This document shows positions 1 to 5,576 of a stretch of DNA of 5,576 bases, piece by piece. A program made the translations under genes and the position numbers. Each line of letters begins with the position of its first letter. The stretch's first letter is position 1. Under the pieces are notes generated by a model. That model was not told the origin of the DNA, searched no databases, and saw only the letters and a list, made by a program, of their open reading frames with translations. The DNA comes from CAZALT01 sp964485515. Lineage in GTDB: Bacteria; Actinomycetota; Acidimicrobiia; Acidimicrobiales; Acidimicrobilacustridaceae. The stretch lies in NCBI GenBank assembly GCA_964485515.1, contig CAZALT010000204.1, forward strand, positions 1 through 5,576. The letters are read 5' to 3'.

Positions 1-566
<566 letters not shown>

Positions 567-570
<4 letters not shown>

Positions 571-1250
571 CCACCGATCCACCTTCGCTCGCCGCCCCGA
601 GGACGATCGCGGTGCTCGACTACGGCATCGGCAACCTGCGGTCGGCCGAGAAGGCCCTCGAGCACGTCGGGGTCGACGCGGTGCTCACCTCCGATCCCGA
701 CGTCATCCGCGCCGCGGCGGGCGTCGTGCTGCCGGGCGTGGGCGCGTTCGGCCGCTGCATGGAGGCGTTGCGCTCACACGGCCTCGACGAGGTCGCCCGT
801 GAGGTGATCGAGGCCGGGACGCCGTTCGTGGGGATCTGCGTCGGCATGCAGATGCTCTACGACGGCTCCGACGAGACGCCCGGGGTGCCGGGTCTCGGCG
901 TGCTGCCGGGCAAGATCGCGCTCATCCCGGGCGACGTGAAGCGGCCGCAGATGCAGTGGAACCGCCTCGACGTCGTGGGCGAGCCCGCGATGTTCGCGGG
1001 GCTGCCCGACCCGGCCTGGGTCTACTTCGTGCACTCCTACGCCGCCGCGGTGCCTGTCGACGACCCGACCGTGGCCGCCACCTGCGACTACGGCGGTCCC
1101 GTCGTCGCTGCCGTCCACCGGGACAACGTGTGGGCCACGCAGTTCCACCCGGAGAAGTCGGGGCCCGTGGGCCTGTCGATCCTCCGCACCTTCGTCGACC
1201 TCGCCCTGGGATCGTCCGTGGACGACGTGACCGCAACCAAGGACTCGTGA
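567..1250 (+). CDS. hisH: Imidazole glycerol phosphate synthase, glutamine amidotransferase subunit HisH
   Basis: HisH is the glutaminase half of IGP synthase. It hydrolyses glutamine and channels ammonia to HisF, which makes imidazole glycerol phosphate and AICAR. The 227-residue class I amidotransferase has the usual length. It shows DYGIGNL (18-24), the oxyanion-loop PGVGAFG (56-62), the nucleophile Cys91 in GICVGMQ, YFVHSY (153-158), and His194 and Glu196 in QFHPEKS completing the triad. The TTG start shares four bases with the hisB stop (TTGA) and has AAGGG six bases upstream. An acid and Ser/Thr-rich tail of about 12 residues follows the last conserved helix. One oddity is that the block I expect to read PHMGWN is PQMQWN here (127-132). 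The partner HisF is encoded about 2.8 kb downstream, not next to it. Confidence 0.97.
1239..1243 (+). promoter_or_regulatory. Ribosome binding site of hisA
   Basis: AAGGA within the end of hisH is six bases upstream of ATG 1250. This favours ATG 1250 over the adjacent in-frame GTG at 1247. Confidence 0.6.
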
Positions 1251-1972
1251 TGGATCTCTATCCGGCTATCGATCTTCTCGACGGCAGGTGCGTGCGCCTC
1301 TACCAGGGCGACTACAGTCGCGAGACGGTCTACGGGGACGATCCGGTGTCCCAGGCCAAGGCGTTCGCCGACGCGGGCTCGCCCTGGATCCATGTCGTCG
1401 ACCTCGACGCAGCCCGAACCGGTGAGCCGACGAACCGTCCGGTCATCGCGGCGATAGCGGCCGCCGTCGACGTGCCCGTGCAGACCGGCGGAGGCATCCG
1501 CGACGAGGCGTCGGCCGACGCCCTGCTCGACGCGGGAGTCGCCCGCCTCGTGCTCGGCACCGCGGCACTCGAGCAGCCCGAGCTCGTGGCCACGCTCGCC
1601 GCCCGCGCCTCGATCGCCGTTGGTCTGGACGCCCGCGGCCGCGAGGTCGCCGTGCGCGGTTGGGAGCAAGGCTCGGGTCGCGACATCGTCGAGGTCGTCC
1701 GGGGCTTCGCCGACGTCGGCGTCGACGCCGTGGTCGTGACCGAGATCGGCCGGGACGGCACGCTCGAAGGCCCGGACCTCGACGGCCTCGGGCTGATGTT
1801 GGCGAGCACCGCGATCGATGTCATCGCGTCTGGTGGCGTCGGCTCGCTGGCCGACCTCGACGCGTTGCGGGACCTCGACGTCGACGGTCGCACGTTGTCC
1901 GGCGCGATCATCGGCCGCGCCCTCTACGAGGGGAAGTTCACCCTGGTCGACGCGCTCGCCGGCGCGAGCTGA
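1250..1972 (+). CDS. hisA: ProFAR isomerase HisA (HisA/PriA family)
   Basis: HisA is a TIM-barrel enzyme that isomerises ProFAR to PRFAR, the substrate of HisF/HisH. The 240-residue product has the normal length. It carries catalytic Asp8 in YPAIDLLDG, Asp127 in VGLDARG as the likely second catalytic residue, and the phosphate-binding segments TGGGIR (79-84), SGGVGSL (194-200) and IIGRALYEG (220-228). TEIGRDGT (164-171) is also present. The ATG overlaps the hisH stop by one base (TGATG), a typical coupled junction. Many actinobacteria use a dual-function enzyme, PriA, that also does the TrpF step. Here QGDY..ETVYG, TGGGIR and the loop near ARTGEPTN look more like ordinary HisA than like PriA as I remember it, so I call it HisA. 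Activity on the tryptophan substrate cannot be judged from sequence alone. Confidence 0.95.
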   Translation: MDLYPAIDLLDGRCVRLYQGDYSRETVYGDDPVSQAKAFADAGSPWIHVVDLDAARTGEPTNRPVIAAIAAAVDVPVQTGGGIRDEASADALLDAGVARLVLGTAALEQPELVATLAARASIAVGLDARGREVAVRGWEQGSGRDIVEVVRGFADVGVDAVVVTEIGRDGTLEGPDLDGLGLMLASTAIDVIASGGVGSLADLDALRDLDVDGRTLSGAIIGRALYEGKFTLVDALAGAS

Positions 1973-1974
1973 TC

Positions 1975-2598
1975 GTGGAGCCGGTCGACCGCACACCTCG
2001 TCGGTTCGTGCTCGCGTCGGCATCGCCCGCCCGGCTCGGGCTGCTGCGCACCGCAGGGTTCGATCCGGAGGTCCTCGTGAGCGGCATCGACGAGGATCTG
2101 ATCGGTGCCGATCTCGACGTGTCGGATCGCGTCGTCGCGCTGGCCGAGGCGAAGCTCGCCGCGGTGCTCGACTCGGCCGGTGGTTCGCTGGGCGACGCCG
2201 TGGTGGTGGCGTGCGACTCGATGTTCGAGTTCGACGGCGCAGTCGTCGGCAAGCCGACCGACATCGACGTCGCCCGCCGTCGCATCCAGCGGATGCGGGG
2301 GAGCGCCGGCCTGCTGCACACGGGTCACGCGCTCGTCGATCTCGGTTCGGGACGACGGGCGTCGGGTGCGGCGGGCACGGTGGTGCGGTTCGGAGAGATG
2401 ACCGACGCGGAGGTCGAGGCCTACCTGGCGACCGGTGAGTCGCTGCACGTCGCGGGCGGGTTCACGCTCGACGGCCGGTCGGCCCCGTTCGTCGCTGGGA
2501 TCGAGGGCGACCACGGCAACGTCATCGGACTGTCGCTCCCGCTGTTGCGGGCGCTGCTGGCCGCCATCGACGTCCCGATCACCGATCTGTGGGCGTGA
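1975..2598 (+). CDS. maf: Maf-family nucleoside triphosphate pyrophosphatase
   Basis: Maf proteins hydrolyse non-canonical or selected nucleoside triphosphates to monophosphates and are thought to clean the nucleotide pool; some were first linked to septum formation. The 207-residue product begins with the family signature LASASPARL (13-21). It has Asp81 in VVACDSM at the expected catalytic aspartate, GKPTD (92-96), HTGHALV (115-121), YLATGES (150-156), AGGFTLDG (160-167) and the C-terminal NVIGLSLPLLRALL (182-195). CDSM, TGHA and AGGFTLDG match the mycobacterial-type Maf as I recall it, rather than the Bacillus/E. coli type with DKAGAY. The start is taken as GTG 1975, two bases after the hisA stop. 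There is no clear Shine-Dalgarno, so translation probably depends on coupling to hisA. Substrate preference is not predictable. It is probably a passenger in the his transcript. Confidence 0.9.
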   Translation: MEPVDRTPRRFVLASASPARLGLLRTAGFDPEVLVSGIDEDLIGADLDVSDRVVALAEAKLAAVLDSAGGSLGDAVVVACDSMFEFDGAVVGKPTDIDVARRRIQRMRGSAGLLHTGHALVDLGSGRRASGAAGTVVRFGEMTDAEVEAYLATGESLHVAGGFTLDGRSAPFVAGIEGDHGNVIGLSLPLLRALLAAIDVPITDLWA

Positions 2599-2620
2599 CG
2601 GTGCCCGCAGCCGCACTCTC

Positions 2621-2670
2621 GAACTGGCTGGGAAGACCCGGTCTGTTCGGCGTATCTGTCCAGCCAGAAC
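2621..2670 (+). repeat. 50-bp hairpin-forming intergenic repeat, copy 1
   Basis: This unit matches 3910-3959 at 44 of 50 bases, in the same orientation. It starts 22 bases after the maf stop. The ends form an inverted repeat: CTGGCTGG (2624-2631) pairs with CCAGCCAG (2660-2667). The stem can then continue through a G-U pair (2632/2659), one A·G mismatch (2633/2658) and AGA/TCT (2634-2636/2655-2657). The 18-base loop differs most from the other copy. No T-run follows the 3' arm, so a classical intrinsic terminator is not well supported. It may instead be a REP-like element, an mRNA 3'-end stabiliser or a protein-binding site. Confidence 0.85.
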
Positions 2671-2680
2671 AGGTGGGCTC

Positions 2681-2684
2681 GGAG
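2681..2684 (+). promoter_or_regulatory. Possible ribosome binding site of dus
   Basis: GGAG lies ten bases before ATG 2695, a little farther than ideal. It is the only reasonable Shine-Dalgarno in the gap and fits the ATG start. Confidence 0.4.
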
Positions 2685-2694
2685 TCGGTGGCGC

Positions 2695-3894
2695 ATGGCC
2701 GCTGAGGCATTGCGGATCGGTTCGGCCGAGGTGTGGCCGCCGGTGGTGCTCGCTCCGATGGCCGGGGTGACGAACGCGCCCTTCCGGACGTTGTGCCGAG
2801 GGTTCGCTCGAGCCGGTGCCAGCGCGGTGAGTCGACCGGTCGACGGGTTGCGGGGCGGGCTGTTCGTCAACGAGATGGTGATGGCCAAGGCGCTGGTCGA
2901 GGGCAACGCCAAGACCGAGGCGATGGTGCGCTTCGGTGCCGACGAGGTGTTCCGCAGCCTGCAGCTCTACGGCACGAACCCGGTCGACGTCGGCGAGGCG
3001 GCGCGTCGCCTCGCGGCGGAGGACCGCATCGATCACCTCGACCTGAACTTCGGTTGCCCGGCGGTCAAGGTCACTCGCAAGGGCGGGGGAGCGGCGGTAC
3101 CGGTGCACCGTCGGTTGCTCCGCTCGATCGTCGCAGCCGCGGTCGAGGCGACGCAGCCGTACGGCGTCCCGGTCACCATCAAGTTCCGCAAGGGCATCGA
3201 CGACGCCCACCTCAACTACCTCGACACGGGCCGCATCGCCGAGGACGAGGGCGCTGTCGCGGTGGCGCTGCACGCCCGCACCGCCGAGCAGCACTACTCG
3301 GGTGCGGCCGACTGGGATGCGATCGCTCGCCTCAAGGCCCACGTGACGTCGATCCCCGTGCTGGGCAACGGCGACGTCCTCGACGGCGTGGATGCGCTGC
3401 AGATGATGGCCGAGACGGGATGCGACGGCGTCGTCGTCGGGCGGGGCTGTCTGGGTCGGCCCTGGTTGTTCGGCGACCTCACCGCCGCGTTCGACGGCCG
3501 CCCGCCTGCTGCGTCGCCCACGCTCGCCGAGGTCATCGCCGTGATGCTCGAGCACGCCGCGTTGCTGATCGACTTCTTCGGCCCGGTGAAGGGCCCCCGC
3601 GAGATGCGCAAGCACGTCGGCTGGTACCTCAAGGGCTTCCCGGTCGGCCCCGAACGTCGTCGTCTGCTGGCCTCGATCGAATCGCTCGAAGAGCTGAACC
3701 GGCTAACCGGTGACGTGCTGGCGGACGTCGACGGCTCGATGCGCCTGTCGGCCGACGAGTCCCGCATCATCCGAGGCCACACCAACGGCCCCCGCAAGGT
3801 CGTGCTCCCCGAAGGCTGGCTCGACTCCGTCGACGACGATCGAGCGCCCGAGCTGCTCGGCCTTGGCCAAGACGCCCTCGTGTCCGGCGGCTGA
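2695..3894 (+). CDS. dusB: tRNA-dihydrouridine synthase, DusB-like
   Basis: This FMN-dependent TIM-barrel enzyme reduces specific uridines of tRNA to dihydrouridine. The 399-residue protein shows the flavin-binding start LAPMAGVTNAPFRTLC (19-34), SLQLYG (88-93), the catalytic Cys121 in NFGCPAVKVTRKGGGAA, TIKFRKGIDD with Lys163 (161-170), LHARTAEQHYSG with His193 (192-203), PVLGNGDV (221-228), the phosphate-binding VGRGCLGRPWLF (248-259), and the C-terminal helical tRNA-binding domain with RKHVGWYLKG (305-314). KVTRKGGGAA, HARTA and a late VLPEGWLD segment are typical of actinobacterial Dus proteins as I know them. The symbol dusB follows that family's usual naming; the target uridine is not shown. 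Relative to E. coli DusB there are about 15 extra residues between FRTLC and NEM (about 35-59). ATG 2695 is the only good start. The gene is bracketed by two copies of a 50-bp direct repeat. Confidence 0.93.
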   Translation: MAAEALRIGSAEVWPPVVLAPMAGVTNAPFRTLCRGFARAGASAVSRPVDGLRGGLFVNEMVMAKALVEGNAKTEAMVRFGADEVFRSLQLYGTNPVDVGEAARRLAAEDRIDHLDLNFGCPAVKVTRKGGGAAVPVHRRLLRSIVAAAVEATQPYGVPVTIKFRKGIDDAHLNYLDTGRIAEDEGAVAVALHARTAEQHYSGAADWDAIARLKAHVTSIPVLGNGDVLDGVDALQMMAETGCDGVVVGRGCLGRPWLFGDLTAAFDGRPPAASPTLAEVIAVMLEHAALLIDFFGPVKGPREMRKHVGWYLKGFPVGPERRRLLASIESLEELNRLTGDVLADVDGSMRLSADESRIIRGHTNGPRKVVLPEGWLDSVDDDRAPELLGLGQDALVSGG

Positions 3895-3909
3895 TTCCCC
3901 AACGCCGCC

Positions 3910-3959
3910 GAACTGGCTGGGCAGACCCGGGCCATATGGCGTATCTGTCCAGCCAGAAC
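3910..3959 (+). repeat. 50-bp hairpin-forming intergenic repeat, copy 2
   Basis: This is the second copy of the unit at 2621-2670, starting 15 bases after the dus stop. CTGGCTGGGCAGA (3913-3925) pairs with TCTGTCCAGCCAG (3944-3956) over 13 positions, with one G-U pair and no mismatch. The 18-base loop holds the perfect palindrome GCCATATGGC (3931-3940), which copy 1 lacks. Five of the six differences between copies fall in the loop and one in the 5' arm. No T-run follows. The element begins outside dus and ends well before hisF. Confidence 0.87.
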
Positions 3960-3975
3960 GGCGGCGAGGTACCAC

Positions 3976-4006
3976 TTGCCGAAGCGGGCGGGCGTGCAGG
4001 TAGCGT
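3976..4006 (+). promoter_or_regulatory. Possible promoter for hisF
   Basis: TTGCCG (3976-3981) and TAGCGT (4001-4006) are separated by 19 bases. TAnnnT is the usual actinobacterial -10 form. The expected transcription start near 4012-4014 would give a leader of only a few bases before ATG 4017. Read by eye, so tentative. It would let hisF be expressed apart from hisBHA. Confidence 0.3.
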
Positions 4007-4016
4007 TCGGAGCCTC

Positions 4017-4796
4017 ATGCGTACCGCCCGGGTGATCCCCTGTCTCGACGTCGACGACGGCCGCGTGGTCAAGGGCGTGAACTTCGTCGACCTGCGCGAT
4101 GCCGGTGATCCTGTCGAGCTCGCCGCTCGCTACGACGCCGAGGGTGCCGACGAGCTCGTGTTCCTCGACATCACCGCGTCGAGCGACGGGCGTGAGACCA
4201 TCGTCGACGTCGTGCGCCGCACCGCCGAGCAGGTGTTCATCCCCTTCACGATCGGCGGCGGCATCCGCAGCGTGTCCGACGCACGTCGACTGCTGCGGGC
4301 CGGGGCCGACAAGGTGTCGACCAACACCGCCGCGGTGGATCGTCCCGAGTTGGTGGCCGAGATCGCCGACGAGTTCGGTACCCAGTGTGCGGTCGTGGCC
4401 ATCGACGCCCGGCGCAACCAACCGGGCGGCAACGTCACGTCGAGCGGGTTCGAGGTGTTCATCCACGGGGGTCGCACGCCGACCGGGCTCGACGCGGTGG
4501 AATGGGCGAGGCGGGTCGAGGCGCTCGGCGCCGGTGAGCTGTTGCTGACTTCGATGGATCGGGACGGCACGCGCGACGGCTTCGACACCGAGCTGACCGC
4601 GGCCATCGCGGATGCCACGAGCATCCCGGTCATCGCCAGCGGGGGAGTGGGCAACCTCGATCACCTGGTCGAGGGCGTCACCGAGGGCCACGCCGATGCG
4701 GTGCTCGCCGCGTCGATCTTCCACTGGGGCGAGTACTCGGTCGCCGACGCCAAGCACCACATGGCGGCGGCCGGCATCGCGGTCCGCCCCGCCTGA
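4017..4796 (+). CDS. hisF: Imidazole glycerol phosphate synthase, cyclase subunit HisF
   Basis: HisF is the TIM-barrel half of IGP synthase. It uses ammonia from HisH to convert PRFAR to imidazole glycerol phosphate and AICAR, the latter feeding purine synthesis. The 259-residue protein has normal length. It has catalytic Asp11 (IPCLDVDDGRVVKG) and Asp130 (VVAIDARR), phosphate-binding GGGIRS (80-85) and SGGVGNL (208-214), and MDRDGTRDGFDTEL (180-193). The ammonia-gate residues known from Thermotoga HisF are all present: Arg5, Glu46, Lys99 and Glu174 in GAGE (Glu167 in Thermotoga). ATG 4017 gives the family's standard N-terminus MRTARVIPCLDV, with GGAG at 4009-4012. An in-frame ATG at 3936 lies inside the repeat loop and is not a sensible start. 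HisF is separated from hisBHA by maf and dus, and nothing of the pathway follows it here. Confidence 0.97.
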   Translation: MRTARVIPCLDVDDGRVVKGVNFVDLRDAGDPVELAARYDAEGADELVFLDITASSDGRETIVDVVRRTAEQVFIPFTIGGGIRSVSDARRLLRAGADKVSTNTAAVDRPELVAEIADEFGTQCAVVAIDARRNQPGGNVTSSGFEVFIHGGRTPTGLDAVEWARRVEALGAGELLLTSMDRDGTRDGFDTELTAAIADATSIPVIASGGVGNLDHLVEGVTEGHADAVLAASIFHWGEYSVADAKHHMAAAGIAVRPA

Positions 4797-4839
4797 CCCA
4801 CCGCCGGGACCCAAATTGCGTCCGGCTTGTTTCGAAGCT

Positions 4840-4945
4840 GGGCAACATCGACGCCGAAGCGAAAGGCGCGGGTCGGCAACCGATCTGGCGTCGATCTTGA
4901 GCGGATGTCGGGCAACACCGACGCCAGAAGCGAAAGGCGCGGGTC
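4840..4945. repeat. Tandem pair of 35/36-bp near-identical repeats (about 70-bp period)
   Basis: Unit A (4840-4874) and unit B (4910-4945) differ by one substitution (position 4847 T versus 4917 C) and one inserted A at 4926. They share GAAGCGAAAGGCGCGGGTC exactly. Weaker similarity in the same 70-base register extends left of each unit (12 of 22 bases for 4818-4839 against 4888-4909), so this may be an aged duplication of a 70-bp block. Unit B runs into the stop codon of the minus-strand hydrolase. The function is unknown. The minus-strand reading of unit A is open, but the single-base indel shifts the frame in unit B, arguing against a conserved coding role. Confidence 0.8.
4884..4928. terminator. 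Inverted repeat between convergent genes, possible bidirectional terminator
   Basis: TCTGGCGTCG (4884-4893) is the exact reverse complement of CGACGCCAGA (4919-4928), with 25 bases between. It sits after the ends of both hisF (plus) and the hydrolase (minus), a sensible place for termination. The loop is long and no T-run follows on either strand, so a factor-independent terminator is only possible. The 3' arm is part of repeat unit B, and its extra A completes the arm. Confidence 0.35.
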
Positions 4946-5576
4946 AGGCCTCGTCGACGAACCGGCGAAGCAGCTTGGCTGCCTTGTGTGTGCGGCCGAC
5001 CAGGAAGTGGTCGGCGCCCGGGATGACCTCGATGCGGGTGTTGACCCAGTCGGCGGTGGCCTCCCGTGCGGGTTCGGGAGGGCGGAAGTCGTCGTGCTCG
5101 GGCACCACCAGGACCTTCGGGCGAGGGTCGGACGATGCCACGAGCTCGTGATCGTCGAGGACCCGCAGCGGTGGGGCGATCAGGAACCAGCCGGCCAGTC
5201 GTTCGTCGAGCACCGAGAGCGACACGTCGGCACCGAAGGACCAACCGGCGAGGATCAGCGGCCGGGCGGGGGTCGCGGCGGCGAGCGCGTCGATCGCCGC
5301 GATCACGTCGGCGTGCTCGCCCCGGCCGTCGCCGTGCGTTCCCTCCGACCCCTCGACGCCACGGAAGTTGAACCGCAGCATGGCGACCCCCTCGGTGGGC
5401 AGCGTGCGGAACAGCTCGCTGGTGACGAGCGACCGCATCGACCCGCCCTGTAGCGGGTGGGGGTGGGCGAGCACCACCGCGGCCACCGGGTCGGTGGGCC
5501 GCGCGATCTCGGCTTCGAGGGCAAGGTCGTCCTCGGTGTGGATCGTGAGCGACTCGATGGCGACGTCACCAGGCTG
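4944..5576 (-). CDS. Alpha/beta hydrolase (small dienelactone-hydrolase-like type), 5'-truncated
   Basis: The minus-strand frame is open from the right window edge to TGA at 4944-4946, giving 210 visible residues. In order it shows LAHPHPLQGGSM (36-47), the strand and turn LRFNFRGVEGSEG (67-79), the nucleophile Ser113 in GWSFGAD, an acid candidate at Asp162 or Asp163 in VPEHDDF, and His190 in PGADHFLVGR. This matches the small soluble alpha/beta hydrolases described as COG2945-like, whose substrates are mostly unknown. There is no signal peptide or membrane segment in the visible part. The first visible residues (QPGDVAIESLTIHTEDDLAL) look like the normal first strand, so few residues are probably missing. 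A GTG at 5484-5486 could be misread as the start, but it would remove that conserved strand. It is convergent with hisF and has no evident role in histidine synthesis. Confidence 0.88.
   Translation of the reverse strand, partial: QPGDVAIESLTIHTEDDLALEAEIARPTDPVAAVVLAHPHPLQGGSMRSLVTSELFRTLPTEGVAMLRFNFRGVEGSEGTHGDGRGEHADVIAAIDALAAATPARPLILAGWSFGADVSLSVLDERLAGWFLIAPPLRVLDDHELVASSDPRPKVLVVPEHDDFRPPEPAREATADWVNTRIEVIPGADHFLVGRTHKAAKLLRRFVDEA

Noticed and set aside
2621..2670. Pair of 50-bp repeats as a CRISPR array or transposon ends.
   Set aside because: The copies are 1.2 kb apart with an ordinary gene between, no spacers, no transposase and no target-site duplications visible.
2599..2694. The frame stays open from after the maf stop to the dus ATG, so stop readthrough would fuse maf and dus.
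   Set aside because: Only 32 codons with repeat-derived sequence; both proteins have complete family ends, and chance open frames are common at this GC content.
1924..3615. Long minus-strand open frame of 563 codons opposite maf and dus.
   Set aside because: His/Arg-rich translation without any recognisable domain, covering three real plus-strand genes; a codon-bias shadow of high-GC DNA.
3936..4016. Upstream in-frame ATG extending HisF by 27 residues.
   Set aside because: The ATG lies in the loop of the 50-bp repeat, and the extension is not part of HisF; ATG 4017 gives the standard N-terminus.
3294..4814. Long minus-strand open frame of 506 codons opposite dus and hisF.
   Set aside because: It is antisense to two clear genes, has low-complexity composition and no family motif.
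4661..4918. Small minus-strand frame covering the tandem repeats and the end of hisF.
   Set aside because: It overlaps conserved hisF antisense, and the repeat copies are out of frame with each other.
5484..5486. Minus-strand GTG as the start of the hydrolase.
   Set aside because: Conserved N-terminal strand residues continue upstream in frame to the window edge, so the true start lies outside.

Overview
The window is GC-rich, densely packed bacterial DNA. It is most likely from a high-GC actinobacterium; Acidimicrobiia is my best guess, but it rests on remembered family features and not on a search. The Maf-like and tRNA-dihydrouridine synthase proteins both resemble the actinobacterial (mycobacterial-type) branches of their families. 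The GTG and TTG starts and the overlapping gene junctions also fit.

The plus strand carries most of a histidine biosynthesis cluster. It begins with hisB, cut by the left edge (1-570). hisH follows, with a TTG start overlapping the hisB stop (567-1250), then hisA, whose start overlaps the hisH stop by one base (1250-1972). These make imidazoleglycerol-phosphate dehydratase, the glutaminase subunit of IGP synthase, and the ProFAR isomerase. hisF, the cyclase subunit that partners HisH, comes only at 4017-4796. Two genes outside the pathway sit between hisA and hisF: a Maf-type nucleotide pyrophosphatase starting two bases after hisA (1975-2598), and a DusB-type tRNA-dihydrouridine synthase (2695-3894). 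No hisI or hisE follows hisF.

The last gene, on the minus strand (4944-5576, 5' end cut by the right edge), is a small alpha/beta hydrolase that converges on hisF.

Each of the three real intergenic gaps (all under 150 bp) holds a repeat. Gaps 2599-2694 and 3895-4016 each carry one copy of the same 50-bp hairpin-forming element, in the same orientation and just after a stop codon, so the dus gene is exactly bracketed by two direct repeats. Gap 4797-4943 holds a tandem pair of near-identical 35/36-bp units and a 10-bp inverted repeat that could be a terminator between the convergent genes.

I found no mobile-element gene, CRISPR array, tRNA, rRNA or defence system. The genes are housekeeping. 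The least explained material is the two intergenic repeat families, with some lineage-like sequence variation in HisH, Maf and Dus.
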